DNA from: Prochlorococcus sp. HOT208_60m_808M21
GTDB taxonomy: Bacteria > Cyanobacteriota > Cyanobacteriia > PCC-6307 > Cyanobiaceae
Assembly: GCA_002026005.1 (NCBI GenBank)
Contig: MWOX01000132.1
Coordinates: 1-32,123, forward strand
Direction: 5' to 3'
Length of the DNA: 32,123 nt
Shown here piece after piece: positions 17,901 to 25,861 of this stretch (position 1 is its first letter; each line of letters starts with the position of its first letter). The translations under genes and the position numbers were made by a program. The notes under the pieces are model-generated. The model saw only the letters and a program-made list of their open reading frames with translations. It ran no database searches and was not told the origin of the DNA.

Positions 17901-19506
17901 TGCAAAACCCGGAGAGGGGGGACAATTACCTGGTCCAAAAGTTGATTCTTACATCGCAAAACTAAGAAATAGTAAACCTGGAGTAGCTTTAATATCTCCG
18001 CCCCCGCATCATGATATTTATTCAATTGAAGATTTAGCTCAACTTATCCACGACTTACACCAAGTTCATCCAAAAGCGAAAGTAAGCGTTAAACTTGTTT
18101 CTGAAATTGGTATAGGCACTATTGCTGCTGGAGTAAGCAAAGCTAATGCAGATGTAATTCAAATATCAGGCCATGACGGAGGTACAGGTGCTTCACCCCT
18201 GAGTTCTATTAAACATGCAGGTTTACCATGGGAACTAGGTGTTGCTGAGGTTCATAAATCTCTCTTAGAGAATAACTTACGCGAAAGGGTAATTTTGAGA
18301 ACTGATGGAGGTCTTAAAACAGGCTGGGACGTAGTTATTGCAGCTTTACTAGGTGCTGAAGAATACGGTTTTGGTTCTGTAGCGATGATTGCTGAAGGAT
18401 GCATAATGGCTCGGGTTTGTCATACAAACAAATGTCCTGTTGGAGTTGCCACTCAAAAAGAAGAATTAAGAAAAAGATTTAAAGGTATTCCAGAAAATGT
18501 TGTCAATTTTTTCTTGTATATTGCTGAAGAAATAAGGCAGATAATGAGTAGTATCGGTGTTTCTAATATGGAAGAACTGATTGGTAATAAAGAATTTCTT
18601 TCTGCAAGAAATATCGATCTTCCAAAAACTTCTAATATTGATCTCTCTTCTTTAGTAAATAAAGACCCAACCCCTGATAGATCATGGTTAAAACATTCAA
18701 AAACTGCCCATAGTAATGGTTCTGTATTAGAAGACGAGTTTTTGTCTGATACTGAATTTATAGATTCAATTAAAAATCACGCAACATTAACCAAAGAAAT
18801 TGAGATAAAAAATACAGATAGAAGTGTTTGCGCGAAAATATCAGGCGAAATCGCAGAACTTCATGGCAATACTAGCTTCAATGGCGAACTCAACTTAAAT
18901 TTCAAAGGATATGCAGGACAAAGCTTTGGGGCATTTTTATTGAAGGGAATGAATGTTCAATTAATCGGAGAAGCAAATGATTATGTTTGTAAAGGAATGA
19001 ATGGAGGAATACTCACAATAATTCCACCAAAAATAGAAAAAACTTCCTCCGAACAGGTTATTTTAGGAAACACCTGTCTTTATGGAGCAACAGGTGGAAA
19101 ATTGTTTGCATTAGGAAAATCTGGAGAAAGATTTGCAGTAAGAAATAGTGGTGCTATAGCGGTAACAGAAGGAGCAGGTGATCATTGTTGTGAATACATG
19201 ACTGGTGGGAAAGTAGTTATTCTAGGTTCCACAGGAAGAAATATTGGTGCGGGCATGACTGGTGGAATAGCTTTTATAATCGATGAGAAGAACGATTTAA
19301 GTAATAAAGTTAACAAGGAAATAGTTAGCATTCATAAAATAACTTCATCAAAGCAGGAAGATATCTTATTGGAAATTATTAGAGAATATCGAGCAAAAAC
19401 AAATAGCTTAAAGGCTGCCAAAATAATGGAAAATTGGTCTCATTTTAAGAGTATTTTCAAATTGATTGTTCCCCCAAGCGAAGAAGAGATGCTTGGTATA
19501 AAATAA
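14941..19506 (+). CDS. gltB: Ferredoxin-dependent glutamate synthase (Fd-GOGAT)
   Basis: This enzyme makes two glutamates from glutamine and 2-oxoglutarate using photosynthetic ferredoxin, completing the GS-GOGAT nitrogen cycle; glsF is another name. The 1521 residues match the single-subunit form. C28 in EKDACGVGF is the expected N-terminal nucleophile after removal of a 27-residue propeptide. The glutaminase domain follows, with FSTNTLPKWPLAQP and GHNGEINT. Then come the central domain, the FMN/synthase domain (GGMSLGALSREAHE, SGEGGEDP, PGEGGQLPG), the 3Fe-4S cysteines C1154, C1160 and C1165, and the C-terminal beta-helix (GGKVVILGSTGRNIGAGMTGG). No NADPH-type small subunit is nearby. A YciI-like gene follows after 6 bases. 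Confidence 0.97.
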   Translation: MGESIKRIVGPYQDSYSPNGIIGEKDACGVGFIANIKGVESNWILKQSLKGLNCMEHRGGCGGDSDSGDGAGILCSIPWGYLEEEINLKNNQDFNRGLGMVFMPNKKEKIEVCKSICEQEAEKLKVKKTSWRKVPVNNKILGPLAKANAPFICQWILYIDKKDHQDVERLLFQLRKRIEKKIRETFKNDVGHCEFYFASLSSQTVVYKGMVRSEILSEFYQDLKEESFKVSFSVYHRRFSTNTLPKWPLAQPMRFLGHNGEINTLLGNINWAKASERHIDDFWGDLSNEIKPIVDVNKSDSSNLDATLEINIRSGQPITDSLLKLVPEAFRDQPELEQREEIKAFYEYSASLQEAWDGPALLVFADGNFVGATLDRNGLRPARYSITNDGFVIMGSETGVVDLEEERVIEKGRLGPGQMLAVDFHQNRILRNWEVKSEAAQRHDYKNLLSNRTIKIENNEWVKDCKLKDLELLQQQTAYGFSAEDNDLILDSMASLAKEPTYCMGDDIPLAVLSSKPHILYDYFKQRFAQVTNPPIDPLREKLVMSLEMHLGERCTPFEIKDAKPFVHLQSPILNEEELISIKKSKIKSQTISSLFDLEEGIQGLENQLKAICKQSELFINEGCSLIIISDKGINPKKTFIPPLLAVGAIHHYLLKKEIRLKASLIIETGQCWSTHHLACLIGYGASAVCPWLTFEAGRHWLKHPKTQKLIDSKKINPLSIVDVQENIKKALEDGLRKILSKIGISLLSSYHGAQIFEAVGLGSDLIKIAFDGTTSRIAGITLKELTNETLSIHTKAYPEIDLKKLEFLGFVQFRNNGEYHSNNPEMSKVLHSAVKQGPGYDHFETYKKLISNRPTTSLRDLLTINSTRKSIPLEEVESVESICKRFCTGGMSLGALSREAHEVLAVAMNRIGGKSNSGEGGEDPARFNVLNDIDENSQSATLPFIKGLENGDTACSAIKQIASGRFGVTPEYLRSGKQLEIKMAQGAKPGEGGQLPGPKVDSYIAKLRNSKPGVALISPPPHHDIYSIEDLAQLIHDLHQVHPKAKVSVKLVSEIGIGTIAAGVSKANADVIQISGHDGGTGASPLSSIKHAGLPWELGVAEVHKSLLENNLRERVILRTDGGLKTGWDVVIAALLGAEEYGFGSVAMIAEGCIMARVCHTNKCPVGVATQKEELRKRFKGIPENVVNFFLYIAEEIRQIMSSIGVSNMEELIGNKEFLSARNIDLPKTSNIDLSSLVNKDPTPDRSWLKHSKTAHSNGSVLEDEFLSDTEFIDSIKNHATLTKEIEIKNTDRSVCAKISGEIAELHGNTSFNGELNLNFKGYAGQSFGAFLLKGMNVQLIGEANDYVCKGMNGGILTIIPPKIEKTSSEQVILGNTCLYGATGGKLFALGKSGERFAVRNSGAIAVTEGAGDHCCEYMTGGKVVILGSTGRNIGAGMTGGIAFIIDEKNDLSNKVNKEIVSIHKITSSKQEDILLEIIREYRAKTNSLKAAKIMENWSHFKSIFKLIVPPSEEEMLGIK

Positions 19507-19512
19507 ATGTAA

Positions 19513-19806
19513 ATGCCTTTCTTTGTAAAAACTGAAATTATAAAAAAAGAATACTTAATTAATAATGATGTAAAACGAAAAATAATTAACGAACATATTG
19601 ATTGGGTAAAAAAATTAAAAAAAGAGGGAATTAATATAAAAAGTGGCTTTTTGGTAGATGAGTTAAATAGGCCAGGGGACGGCGGATTACTTATTCTTGA
19701 GATGAATAATTATAGAAATGCACTAAAAATAATTAAGAATGATCCAATGATTAAAAATGATCTAGTTGAATGGAAATTAAATGAGTGGGTAGATCCAAAT
19801 AAATAA
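19513..19806 (+). CDS. YciI-like domain protein
   Basis: The 97-residue protein has the compact alpha/beta layout of the YCII-related dimeric ferredoxin-like fold. An early His (NEHIDWVKKLKKEGI) is where family members carry a conserved HxxW/HxxF element, followed by GFLVDELNRPGDGGLLILE and a C-terminal strand ending EWVDP. No reaction can be assigned. It starts 6 bases after gltB, so it is probably co-transcribed and may support nitrogen assimilation, but that is inference. Its end converges on lipA with a 6-base gap. Confidence 0.7.
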   Translation: MPFFVKTEIIKKEYLINNDVKRKIINEHIDWVKKLKKEGINIKSGFLVDELNRPGDGGLLILEMNNYRNALKIIKNDPMIKNDLVEWKLNEWVDPNK

Positions 19807-19812
19807 ATATAA

Positions 19813-20706
19813 CTATCTTGGATACTTTTTCATAAGTTTTTGAATCTCTTCAGCATGGTAGCTACTACGAGTTAAAGGAGAACTGACTACTTGCATGAAG
19901 TTTAAATCTTTTTCCCCGAACGCTTGAAAGTAGTTAAATTTTGAGGGACTTACAAATCTTTTAACAGGTAAATGATTAGGGCCAGGAGATAAATATTGAC
20001 CAATAGTAACAATATCAACGAAATTACTTTTTAAATCCTTAAGCAGACTTAAGACTTCCTCATCTTTTTCCCCTAAACCAAGCATGAAGCCTGACTTTGT
20101 ATAAATTTTGGGAGAATAGTCTCTGGTTCTCTTAAGCAACTCAAGAGTTCTCACATATTTACCCTGAGGTCTTACTTTTTTATATAGCGAAGGCACAGTC
20201 TCAATATTATGGTTTAAAACGTTTGGATTTGAATCAAGAACTTTTTCAAGAGCTTTCCAGTTGCCACAAAAATCAGGAATTAAAAGCTCAATAGTAGTTT
20301 CAGGAGATTTTTCTCTTATTTGATGAACACATTGAAAAAATTGAGATGCGCCACCATCCTCAAGATCGTCTCTATTAACTGATGTGATTACAACATGCTT
20401 AAGCTTCATTCTAAAAACAGCTTCGGCCAGACGATATGGTTCAGTTGGGTCTAAGTCTCTCTTAGATCTATCAAAATCAATATCGCAATATGGACATGCC
20501 CTAGTGCAACCAGGACCCATTATGAGGAAAGTTGCAGTTCCACTAGCAAAACATTCGCCGATATTTGGACAGCTTGCTTCTTGACATACAGTATTGAGAT
20601 TTAAATCATTTAATAAATTTGCAGTATTACCAATTCGCTCAACTTGTGGAGCTTTGACCCTTAACCATTCAGGTTTTGAAATTAAACTATTAGGATTATT
20701 AGTCAC
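19813..20706 (-). CDS. lipA: Lipoyl synthase
   Basis: LipA inserts two sulfur atoms into octanoyl groups on lipoyl domains, using two 4Fe-4S clusters. The 297 residues carry the auxiliary-cluster motif C41-x4-C46-x5-C52 ([12 protein letters not shown]), the radical SAM motif C67-x3-C71-x2-C74 (CTRACPYC), and the C-terminal TRSSYHAEE with the Ser that ligates the auxiliary cluster. All key residues are present. The start is GTG at 20704-20706. Cyanobacteria often have two lipA copies; this may be one of a pair. Confidence 0.95.
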   Translation of the reverse strand: MTNNPNSLISKPEWLRVKAPQVERIGNTANLLNDLNLNTVCQEASCPNIGECFASGTATFLIMGPGCTRACPYCDIDFDRSKRDLDPTEPYRLAEAVFRMKLKHVVITSVNRDDLEDGGASQFFQCVHQIREKSPETTIELLIPDFCGNWKALEKVLDSNPNVLNHNIETVPSLYKKVRPQGKYVRTLELLKRTRDYSPKIYTKSGFMLGLGEKDEEVLSLLKDLKSNFVDIVTIGQYLSPGPNHLPVKRFVSPSKFNYFQAFGEKDLNFMQVVSSPLTRSSYHAEEIQKLMKKYPR

Positions 20707-21049
20707 AATAAATCTTCTTGACCTGTAATTTTATTTTACTAAAAACAAGATGAATTAACTATTTATAATTTTAAATACGAAGCTCATTCAACAGGAGTAA
20801 ATAAATAAATGAATTCAACTAATCCTTCTGGAATTTAGAAAATCTTAATTAAATTTATTCGTTACATAACGTTCTTGTTTCATTAACTAGAATTGAATCA
20901 GATTTCATAACGTTATTTTTAATACAGATATCAGAACGTAAGATTTTTCAAAATACAGCCTAAAAGATCTTAATAGTTGCACTATTTTGTACTAAAAAGT
21001 GTTTTTTTAATCATTTTTTGATACAGTAAAAAATATATGTAATAAAACA
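20707..21049. other. 343-base gene-free region before the resolvase-like gene, with short repeats
   Basis: This AT-rich gap between divergent genes contains repeated motifs. CATAACGTT occurs twice (20865-20873 and 20906-20914, 41 bases apart), and a third AACGT lies at 20935-20939. The first copy lies in a small inverted repeat CGTTA-CA-TAACG (20860-20871). ATACAG occurs at 20922, 20953 and 21021. A 9-codon frame (20809-20838, MNSTNPSGI) follows an AGGAG 11 bases upstream and may be chance. The repeats could be operator or recombinase-binding sites; no longer reading frame is credible. Confidence 0.5.
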
Positions 21050-21673
21050 TTGACTTTTAAATTTAAAAGAAAACGTATTTTATTATCGGGGAAAAATAAA
21101 AACTCTAAAGTAATAGGTTATGCAAGAGCTACTCATAACGAATATGAATATTTAGAAGAGCAAATAAAAATTTTGAAGGAAGAGGGTTGCAGTTTAGTGT
21201 TCTCTGAATTTATAAGTTTAGATGAAGAAATCAAACCCCAACTCAATAAAGCTGTAAATTACTTATCAAAAGGCGATCAATTAATAATAACTCAGCTTGA
21301 TCGAGCATTTAAAAGTAAAAAAGAATGTTTGATAACAATAAATAAACTTATTAATAAGGATATTCAATTGCGAACTTTGACTGGTTTTTTTGCTGCTAAT
21401 GAATCTTCTAATGCAAATTCTTCAATTTTTAAGATTTTATATGAATTAGATAATTTAGAAGACAAAAGTTTAGGTGAAAGAAAAAAAGAACAACTATTAC
21501 GCAGAAAATTATCAGGAAATAATTTAGGAGGCAGGCCCAAAATAAGTCCTTTAAAAGAATCTTTAGTAATCAGATTGCGTAATGAAGGCTATTCATATCG
21601 ATCAATCAGAACACAAACTGGAATTGCATTATCAACAATTAGGAGAGTGATTTTGGAGGGAGAATTAACATAA
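21050..21673 (+). CDS. Serine-resolvase-like protein with altered active site
   Basis: The 207 residues align with serine recombinases: VIGYARA (21-27), a resolvase-type core with GDQLIITQLDRAFKS (75-89), a long helix around 130-155, and a C-terminal HTH_7-like domain (GRPKI...EGYSYRSIRTQTGIALSTIRRVI). Compared with gamma-delta resolvase, the nucleophile position of YARVS is Thr (T28). The second Arg of LDRxxR is Lys (K88) and the Arg equivalent to R45 is not evident. R26 and R85 remain. The protein may therefore bind DNA without recombining it, or work with altered chemistry. The only start upstream of the domain is TTG 21050, without a clear Shine-Dalgarno sequence. It is one base from the next gene. 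Fold is sure, activity is not. Confidence 0.8.
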   Translation: MTFKFKRKRILLSGKNKNSKVIGYARATHNEYEYLEEQIKILKEEGCSLVFSEFISLDEEIKPQLNKAVNYLSKGDQLIITQLDRAFKSKKECLITINKLINKDIQLRTLTGFFAANESSNANSSIFKILYELDNLEDKSLGERKKEQLLRRKLSGNNLGGRPKISPLKESLVIRLRNEGYSYRSIRTQTGIALSTIRRVILEGELT

Positions 21674-21674
21674 A

Positions 21675-21887
21675 ATGATGAAGAAAGAAATTGAAAATTT
21701 AATAAAAGAAAATTTTAAAGATACCGCATTGCGTATTTATGAATTAGATGATGAAGATAGAAAAAGTTTGTTAGCAGAATATAGAGAATGGATTATGAAT
21801 GATTTAGATTTTGAAGAAGTAATGATGCTACCTTATGAAGCCTATACTGACAAATTAGATTCTAATTTCTTAGAAGATTCACTTTAG
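21675..21887 (+). CDS. Small acidic hypothetical protein
   Basis: A 70-residue protein, highly acidic (many Glu and Asp, with LDDEDRKSLLAEYREWIMNDLDFEEVMML), predicted mainly helical, with no membrane segment, signal or Cys. I do not recognise a family. Its ATG lies one base after the stop of the resolvase-like gene, so the two are almost certainly co-transcribed. A DNA-mimicking or partner-binding role would fit the acidity, but this is speculation. The last four bases overlap the convergent beta-lactamase-fold gene. Confidence 0.65.
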   Translation: MMKKEIENLIKENFKDTALRIYELDDEDRKSLLAEYREWIMNDLDFEEVMMLPYEAYTDKLDSNFLEDSL

Positions 21888-22792
21888 TCCTCAATAGTAT
21901 ATCTCTTATTAAAATCGTATACTTCTTTAGCTATAAACGGTAAAAGGGAAGAATCTTTGGAATATTTTTCTCCATTACAAAAAACTACTAATAAAGTTTG
22001 TAGAGATTGATTATTAATCCACCAAGCTGAATCATGTCTAACTTCAGACATTAAGCCTGCTTTACTCCAAAGATTAATGCTTTCTGGTAATCCTTCACCC
22101 AAAAAACCATCTATTTGATTAAGAGAATCATTTTTAAGAACAACTTTATTTAAATTTCTTTTTAAAAAACTTCGCAAATTTAAATTATTTTCTTGATAAT
22201 CAATATGAATCATAATTTCCTCCAAAACCCTAGCAGCTGAATCAGAATTCATAGCGTTTCTATTTTTATTATCATATCCATAAAATTCTTTCTCACGACC
22301 AAATGGTCCATCATCCCAAGTCTTCTGACAGCAATTTATACCAACCAATTCTTCCCAATTTAAATCATGTAGCCAATCATTTATTATACTTCTTTGGTAT
22401 TTCCAATTTTCCCATAATTCGCCTTCAATACTAGGTCCACTTGTTGTTCCAGTAAGTAAATCAATTAAAAAGCTTGTTGCATTATTACTGGAGAAAGACA
22501 ACATTTTCCCTACAGCATCAATAATTTCATCTGATAATAATAAACTTCCTTTTTTAATCCAATAAAATGCAGCAAGGCCATAAACTAACTTGACTATGCT
22601 GGCAGGATAAACCATTTTTTTATTATTAATTCCAGTTCCAAAACCTTTAAATACACTTTTATTTTCACTTTTATAATTAATCCAAGTTATTGAAATATCT
22701 TCTCTTGAAAAATCTTTATCATGAGAGCATACTCTCCTTAAAATATTATTTAAGGCTAGACCCATCTCCTGACTTAAATAGTAAAAGGACAT
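21884..22792 (-). CDS. Beta-lactamase-fold serine hydrolase (class A-like)
   Basis: The 302-residue protein fits the beta-lactamase/DD-peptidase fold. PASIVK gives SxxK (S65-K68), FSSNNAT gives an SxN-like element (S102-N104), and WSKAGLMSE gives a KxG motif (K244-G246), followed by HDSAWWIN and a final strand. No signal peptide or lipobox is visible, which is unusual for a wall enzyme. Members of this group include true beta-lactamases, carboxypeptidases and esterases; a murein or ester hydrolase is likelier than antibiotic resistance. It is divergent from an NlpC/P60 gene with only 3 bases between start codons. The internal Met10 is an alternative start. Confidence 0.78.
   Translation of the reverse strand: MSFYYLSQEMGLALNNILRRVCSHDKDFSREDISITWINYKSENKSVFKGFGTGINNKKMVYPASIVKLVYGLAAFYWIKKGSLLLSDEIIDAVGKMLSFSSNNATSFLIDLLTGTTSGPSIEGELWENWKYQRSIINDWLHDLNWEELVGINCCQKTWDDGPFGREKEFYGYDNKNRNAMNSDSAARVLEEIMIHIDYQENNLNLRSFLKRNLNKVVLKNDSLNQIDGFLGEGLPESINLWSKAGLMSEVRHDSAWWINNQSLQTLLVVFCNGEKYSKDSSLLPFIAKEVYDFNKRYTIED
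22785..22789 (+). promoter_or_regulatory. Shine-Dalgarno site of the NlpC/P60 gene
   Basis: AAGGA lies 6 bases before ATG 22796 and supports that start. It lies inside the first codons of the divergent beta-lactamase-fold gene, so this gene's promoter must lie within the neighbour's coding sequence. Confidence 0.6.
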
Positions 22793-22795
22793 TGA

Positions 22796-23554
22796 ATGGA
22801 AATTTATAAAAATCCTATCTCACTATTTAAACAAACTAATTTTTCAAAAACTATTTGGTGGCAATTAAAAGTTAATATTTCGGGATATCAAAATGAAACA
22901 GAAGATAAATTAGTTACTGAAATATTTAAAAATAGAATTTTTAGGCTTATTTATCCAAATATTTATCAAAACAAACATAAATTTTCAAGAATACTAGTTC
23001 AATTATATGAAGATGGTTACGTCTGTTGGATAAATTTAGATGGATTAATTATTGAGAAATACGAATTCAAAAAAAATAACAGTTTAGAAAATGAACACTT
23101 CTTTATAAAAGATAAAGTTAACTCAATTTTAAAATGGATCAAGGATCAATCTGAGTTAAATAATGAATATCTTTGGGGAGGTACATTAGGACCCAATTTT
23201 GATTGTTCTGGATTAATTCAGACTGCTTTTTTAAAGCATCAAATTTATATACCTCGAGACTCTTTTCAAATAAAAAGTTTTTGTAAGCACCTTTTTTATT
23301 ACAAAGAATCGTATGAGGCGTTACGACCTGGCGATCTTTTATTTTTTGGAAATGAAAAAAAATGTGATCATATTGGAATCTACAAAGGAGAGGGATTCTA
23401 TTACCATAGCTCTGGAATTGATTTTGGCAGAAATGGAATAGGATTAGATACCCTAAAAAAGTCTAATGATAAAATCTCATTGCATTATAAATCTAAACTA
23501 ATTTCGGCAGGAAGAGTAGTTAGAAAATATAGATGGGACCGTACTATACGTTAA
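22796..23554 (+). CDS. NlpC/P60 family cysteine peptidase (C40)
   Basis: The 252 residues divide into an N-terminal SH3-like part (about 20-90) and a C-terminal NlpC/P60 domain. YLWGGTLGPNFDCSG holds catalytic C137, CDHIGIY holds H192, and YYHSSGIDFG holds the third polar residue H204. RPGDLLFF is also typical. The family cleaves gamma-D-Glu-diamino acid bonds in murein peptides. No signal peptide is visible, so a cytoplasmic recycling role or non-classical export is possible. It starts 3 bases from the divergent beta-lactamase-fold gene, which suggests a joint wall-related task. It ends 57 bases from the convergent psaL. Confidence 0.88.
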   Translation: MEIYKNPISLFKQTNFSKTIWWQLKVNISGYQNETEDKLVTEIFKNRIFRLIYPNIYQNKHKFSRILVQLYEDGYVCWINLDGLIIEKYEFKKNNSLENEHFFIKDKVNSILKWIKDQSELNNEYLWGGTLGPNFDCSGLIQTAFLKHQIYIPRDSFQIKSFCKHLFYYKESYEALRPGDLLFFGNEKKCDHIGIYKGEGFYYHSSGIDFGRNGIGLDTLKKSNDKISLHYKSKLISAGRVVRKYRWDRTIR

Positions 23555-23611
23555 TTAATATAGATCAACTTTAAATTTAATTAAGAAATTACTTATTCTT
23601 TTATTTAGAAA

Positions 23612-24211
23612 TTAACCAGCAGTCCAAATATTTTTAATGATTGGCATTATGGTATCTAAGTGTAATGTCCCAACAAGTAACCAAGCAAAAACAGCTCCTC
23701 CACATCCTCCTAACCAAAATCCACTTGTAAAATCAGCCCAACCAGCTCTTGTAAATAAGTCCTTTGGCGGATTATTAACAGTCGCATCTGGAGGTTGAAC
23801 GTTAGGTGCTTTACCAGGTGCATTGTATAGCACAAAAAGTGCTGTCAAAATATGAACAGCTCCAATAGTAGCGAGAAGTCCAGCTGTTAGAGCAAATTCA
23901 GAATTTCTTAATGGGCCAGTCATAGTAAAAGGTCCGTATAGAAGATATCCAAAAGCTGCTCCAGTTTCTAAACCTCTAAAATTAGGGGAAATACCTTCTC
24001 TGTAAAAAGGTAAATTATTTATAAAGGCTTTTGTAAAATAACCACTATTAACTGGAGTAGCTAAATTACCAACACAAGGATCAGCAACTGTTTTTACTGC
24101 CCATTGTTCTGCTACGCCAATATCATTTGGTTGTATAGAAGTATCTATGTATTTCTCATCAAACTTAATAGAACTTGTTGATTCAGAGAATGATTTTTGA
24201 AAGTCGCTCAT
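23612..24211 (-). CDS. psaL: Photosystem I subunit XI
   Basis: PsaL holds PSI trimers together in the thylakoid membrane. The 199 residues have a long stromal N-terminus ([30 protein letters not shown]). The core has [37 protein letters not shown], then hydrophobic segments at about 90-113 and 155-187. The N-terminus is longer than in many freshwater cyanobacteria. It follows psaI by 27 bases on the same strand. Confidence 0.95.
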   Translation of the reverse strand: MSDFQKSFSESTSSIKFDEKYIDTSIQPNDIGVAEQWAVKTVADPCVGNLATPVNSGYFTKAFINNLPFYREGISPNFRGLETGAAFGYLLYGPFTMTGPLRNSEFALTAGLLATIGAVHILTALFVLYNAPGKAPNVQPPDATVNNPPKDLFTRAGWADFTSGFWLGGCGGAVFAWLLVGTLHLDTIMPIIKNIWTAG

Positions 24212-24238
24212 TTTTTTAATAGTTTAGTGTTTGATAAT

Positions 24239-24352
24239 TTATTCAGTTGCTGTAATTAATCTTCCAATCAATACGATAAAAACAGCAGGCATTGCTATAC
24301 CAATTAATGGAACAAAAATTGAGGGTAGAAGACTTGGTAAATCGGATGGCAT
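24239..24352 (-). CDS. psaI: Photosystem I subunit VIII
   Basis: A 37-residue single-span protein: MPSDLPSLLPSIFVPLIGIA, then MPAVFIVLIGRLITATE. The LPxIFVPLxGxxxPAxxM/FxxxG pattern is that of PsaI, which sits beside PsaL and helps its assembly in the PSI trimer. ATG is at 24350-24352 and TAA at 24239-24241. It is the first gene of a psaI-psaL pair, an arrangement known from other cyanobacteria. Confidence 0.92.
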   Translation of the reverse strand: MPSDLPSLLPSIFVPLIGIAMPAVFIVLIGRLITATE

Positions 24353-24445
24353 AGTTCTTTAAAACATCTTTAAACACTCTAGTATTGATAAGCGAAATAA
24401 TGTTAATTTTATTACTGGATGATATAAAAATTATTAACTTTTTAC

Positions 24446-24838
24446 ATGTTAAATTTTTTCGCAATTTTACTTATTATTTTTATAGGAGTATTACTTCTAG
24501 TTTTTAAAAAAAGAAGCTTTAAAAAGTTAATAAATCAAAGCAATTTAAATTCTATTAAATTAAAGAAAAATAAAAAAAGTAATAATAAACTTCTATCTAA
24601 AAAAAATAGTTATTTATACAATCACGAAGAAAAAAAGTATTCAATATTTTATAAAAATTCTCAAAGAAATAAAATGATTAGTCTTTTTCAGGGTGATACA
24701 GAAAATAAATTAAAGGCATTAAAAATTGCGGAAGAATTGGCTGATAAATCAACATTACCAATTTTACGAAAAGGCTTAAGAGATATTTCTCCTGAAGTCG
24801 TTGAAATTTCAGCTTTATTAATAAGACAGTTCAAGTAA
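24446..24838 (+). CDS. Membrane-anchored hypothetical protein with HEAT-like C-terminus
   Basis: A 130-residue protein with one N-terminal membrane segment (about 2-20), then a very basic Lys/Asn/Ser-rich linker to about residue 80, then a helical C-terminal part (LFQGDTENKLKALKIAEELADKSTLPILRKGLRDISPEVVEISALL) that looks like one HEAT-type repeat. I do not recognise a named family. It is divergent from psaI, with a TATAAA box 18 bases before its ATG, and ends 4 bases from the convergent glycosyltransferase gene. A scaffold role at the membrane is a guess. Confidence 0.65.
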   Translation: MLNFFAILLIIFIGVLLLVFKKRSFKKLINQSNLNSIKLKKNKKSNNKLLSKKNSYLYNHEEKKYSIFYKNSQRNKMISLFQGDTENKLKALKIAEELADKSTLPILRKGLRDISPEVVEISALLIRQFK

Positions 24839-24842
24839 ACAA

Positions 24843-25805
24843 TCAATTTTGCTTAGCACTGTTTATTGATCTAATTCTGTAAATTGGACGACTTTGACTT
24901 TCATGATATGTCCTAATTAAAAGTTCACTCAACAATCCAAAGCTAAATAATTGAACACCAGCAATTCCTAATATTAATGCAAACATCAGCAACGGACGAT
25001 TTCCAATATCCTCACCCATTATTTTTAAAACTATCAAATAAGAACTTATCGCAAGGCTAAAGAAAATACTTATAATTCCAACAAAACCAAATCCATACAT
25101 CGGTCTTGTTAAAAATTTAGTCATAAACCAAACAGTTAGTAAATCCATTAAAACTCTAAAAGTTCTATCAATTCCATATTTACTAGATCCATATTGCCTG
25201 CTCCTATGATTTACTTTAATTTCTTTGATTCTTGCACCTTCAATATTTGCTAAAACGGGCAAAAACCTGTGAAGTTCCCCATATAACTTTATATCTTCTA
25301 TTATTTCTTTCTTAAACGCTTTTAATGAGCAACCATAGTCATGCAACTTCAAACCTGTTACGTGAGCTATTAACTTATTCGCTATTTTTGATGGTATCTT
25401 TCTATTAATTAATTTATCTTTTCTATCAAACCTCCAACCACAAACCAAATCAAAACCATTATTAATTTCTGAAATTAATAATGGAATATCATTTGGATCA
25501 TTCTGTAAATCACCATCCAAAGTAATAACAATATCGCCCTTAGAATTATCAAAGCCAGCTGACATTGCTGCAGTTTGACCATAATTTTTGCGAAGGGAAA
25601 TTACTGACAATTCTTTAATTTTGAGAGTTAGTTGCTTTAATACTTGTTGAGTATTATCTTTAGAACCATCATTTACAACAATCAATTCAAAATTAAATTT
25701 ATGAGATGACATTATATTTATCACTTCATCCAATAAAAGACCAATACTCTCGCTTTCATTGAAAACAGGGACGATAATTGAAATTAATTGTTTTATATCT
25801 GACAT
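24843..25805 (-). CDS. Family 2 glycosyltransferase, polyprenyl-phosphate type (GtrB/DPM1-like)
   Basis: The 320 residues start with IISIIVPVFNESESI-type GT2 motifs: VNDGSKDNT, LRKNYGQTAAMSAGF, LDGDLQNDP (the metal-binding DxD-like site) and HDYGCSLKAF. After RSRQYGSSKYG come two membrane spans (about 237-260 and 272-296). This build fits enzymes that load a sugar from a nucleotide donor onto undecaprenyl or related phosphate on the cytoplasmic face. The sugar is unknown. It lies downstream of psaB but is separated by a strong terminator, so it should have its own promoter. A GT39 enzyme would use its product, and the only GT39 gene in this window is broken. Confidence 0.88.
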   Translation of the reverse strand: MSDIKQLISIIVPVFNESESIGLLLDEVINIMSSHKFNFELIVVNDGSKDNTQQVLKQLTLKIKELSVISLRKNYGQTAAMSAGFDNSKGDIVITLDGDLQNDPNDIPLLISEINNGFDLVCGWRFDRKDKLINRKIPSKIANKLIAHVTGLKLHDYGCSLKAFKKEIIEDIKLYGELHRFLPVLANIEGARIKEIKVNHRSRQYGSSKYGIDRTFRVLMDLLTVWFMTKFLTRPMYGFGFVGIISIFFSLAISSYLIVLKIMGEDIGNRPLLMFALILGIAGVQLFSFGLLSELLIRTYHESQSRPIYRIRSINSAKQN

Positions 25806-25861
25806 TTATATTTAATAATAATTACACAATTTTAACTTAATTTAGAACATTAAAATTAAAC

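Noticed and set aside
20809..20838. Nine-codon ORF preceded by AGGAG, as a leader peptide
   Set aside because: The Shine-Dalgarno spacing of 11 bases is long, there are no regulatory codons, and no attenuator hairpin follows. Kept only as a note in the intergenic entry.
20922..21026. Three ATACAG copies as iterons
   Set aside because: Six-base motif with irregular spacing (31 and 68 bases); too short to separate from chance in AT-rich DNA.
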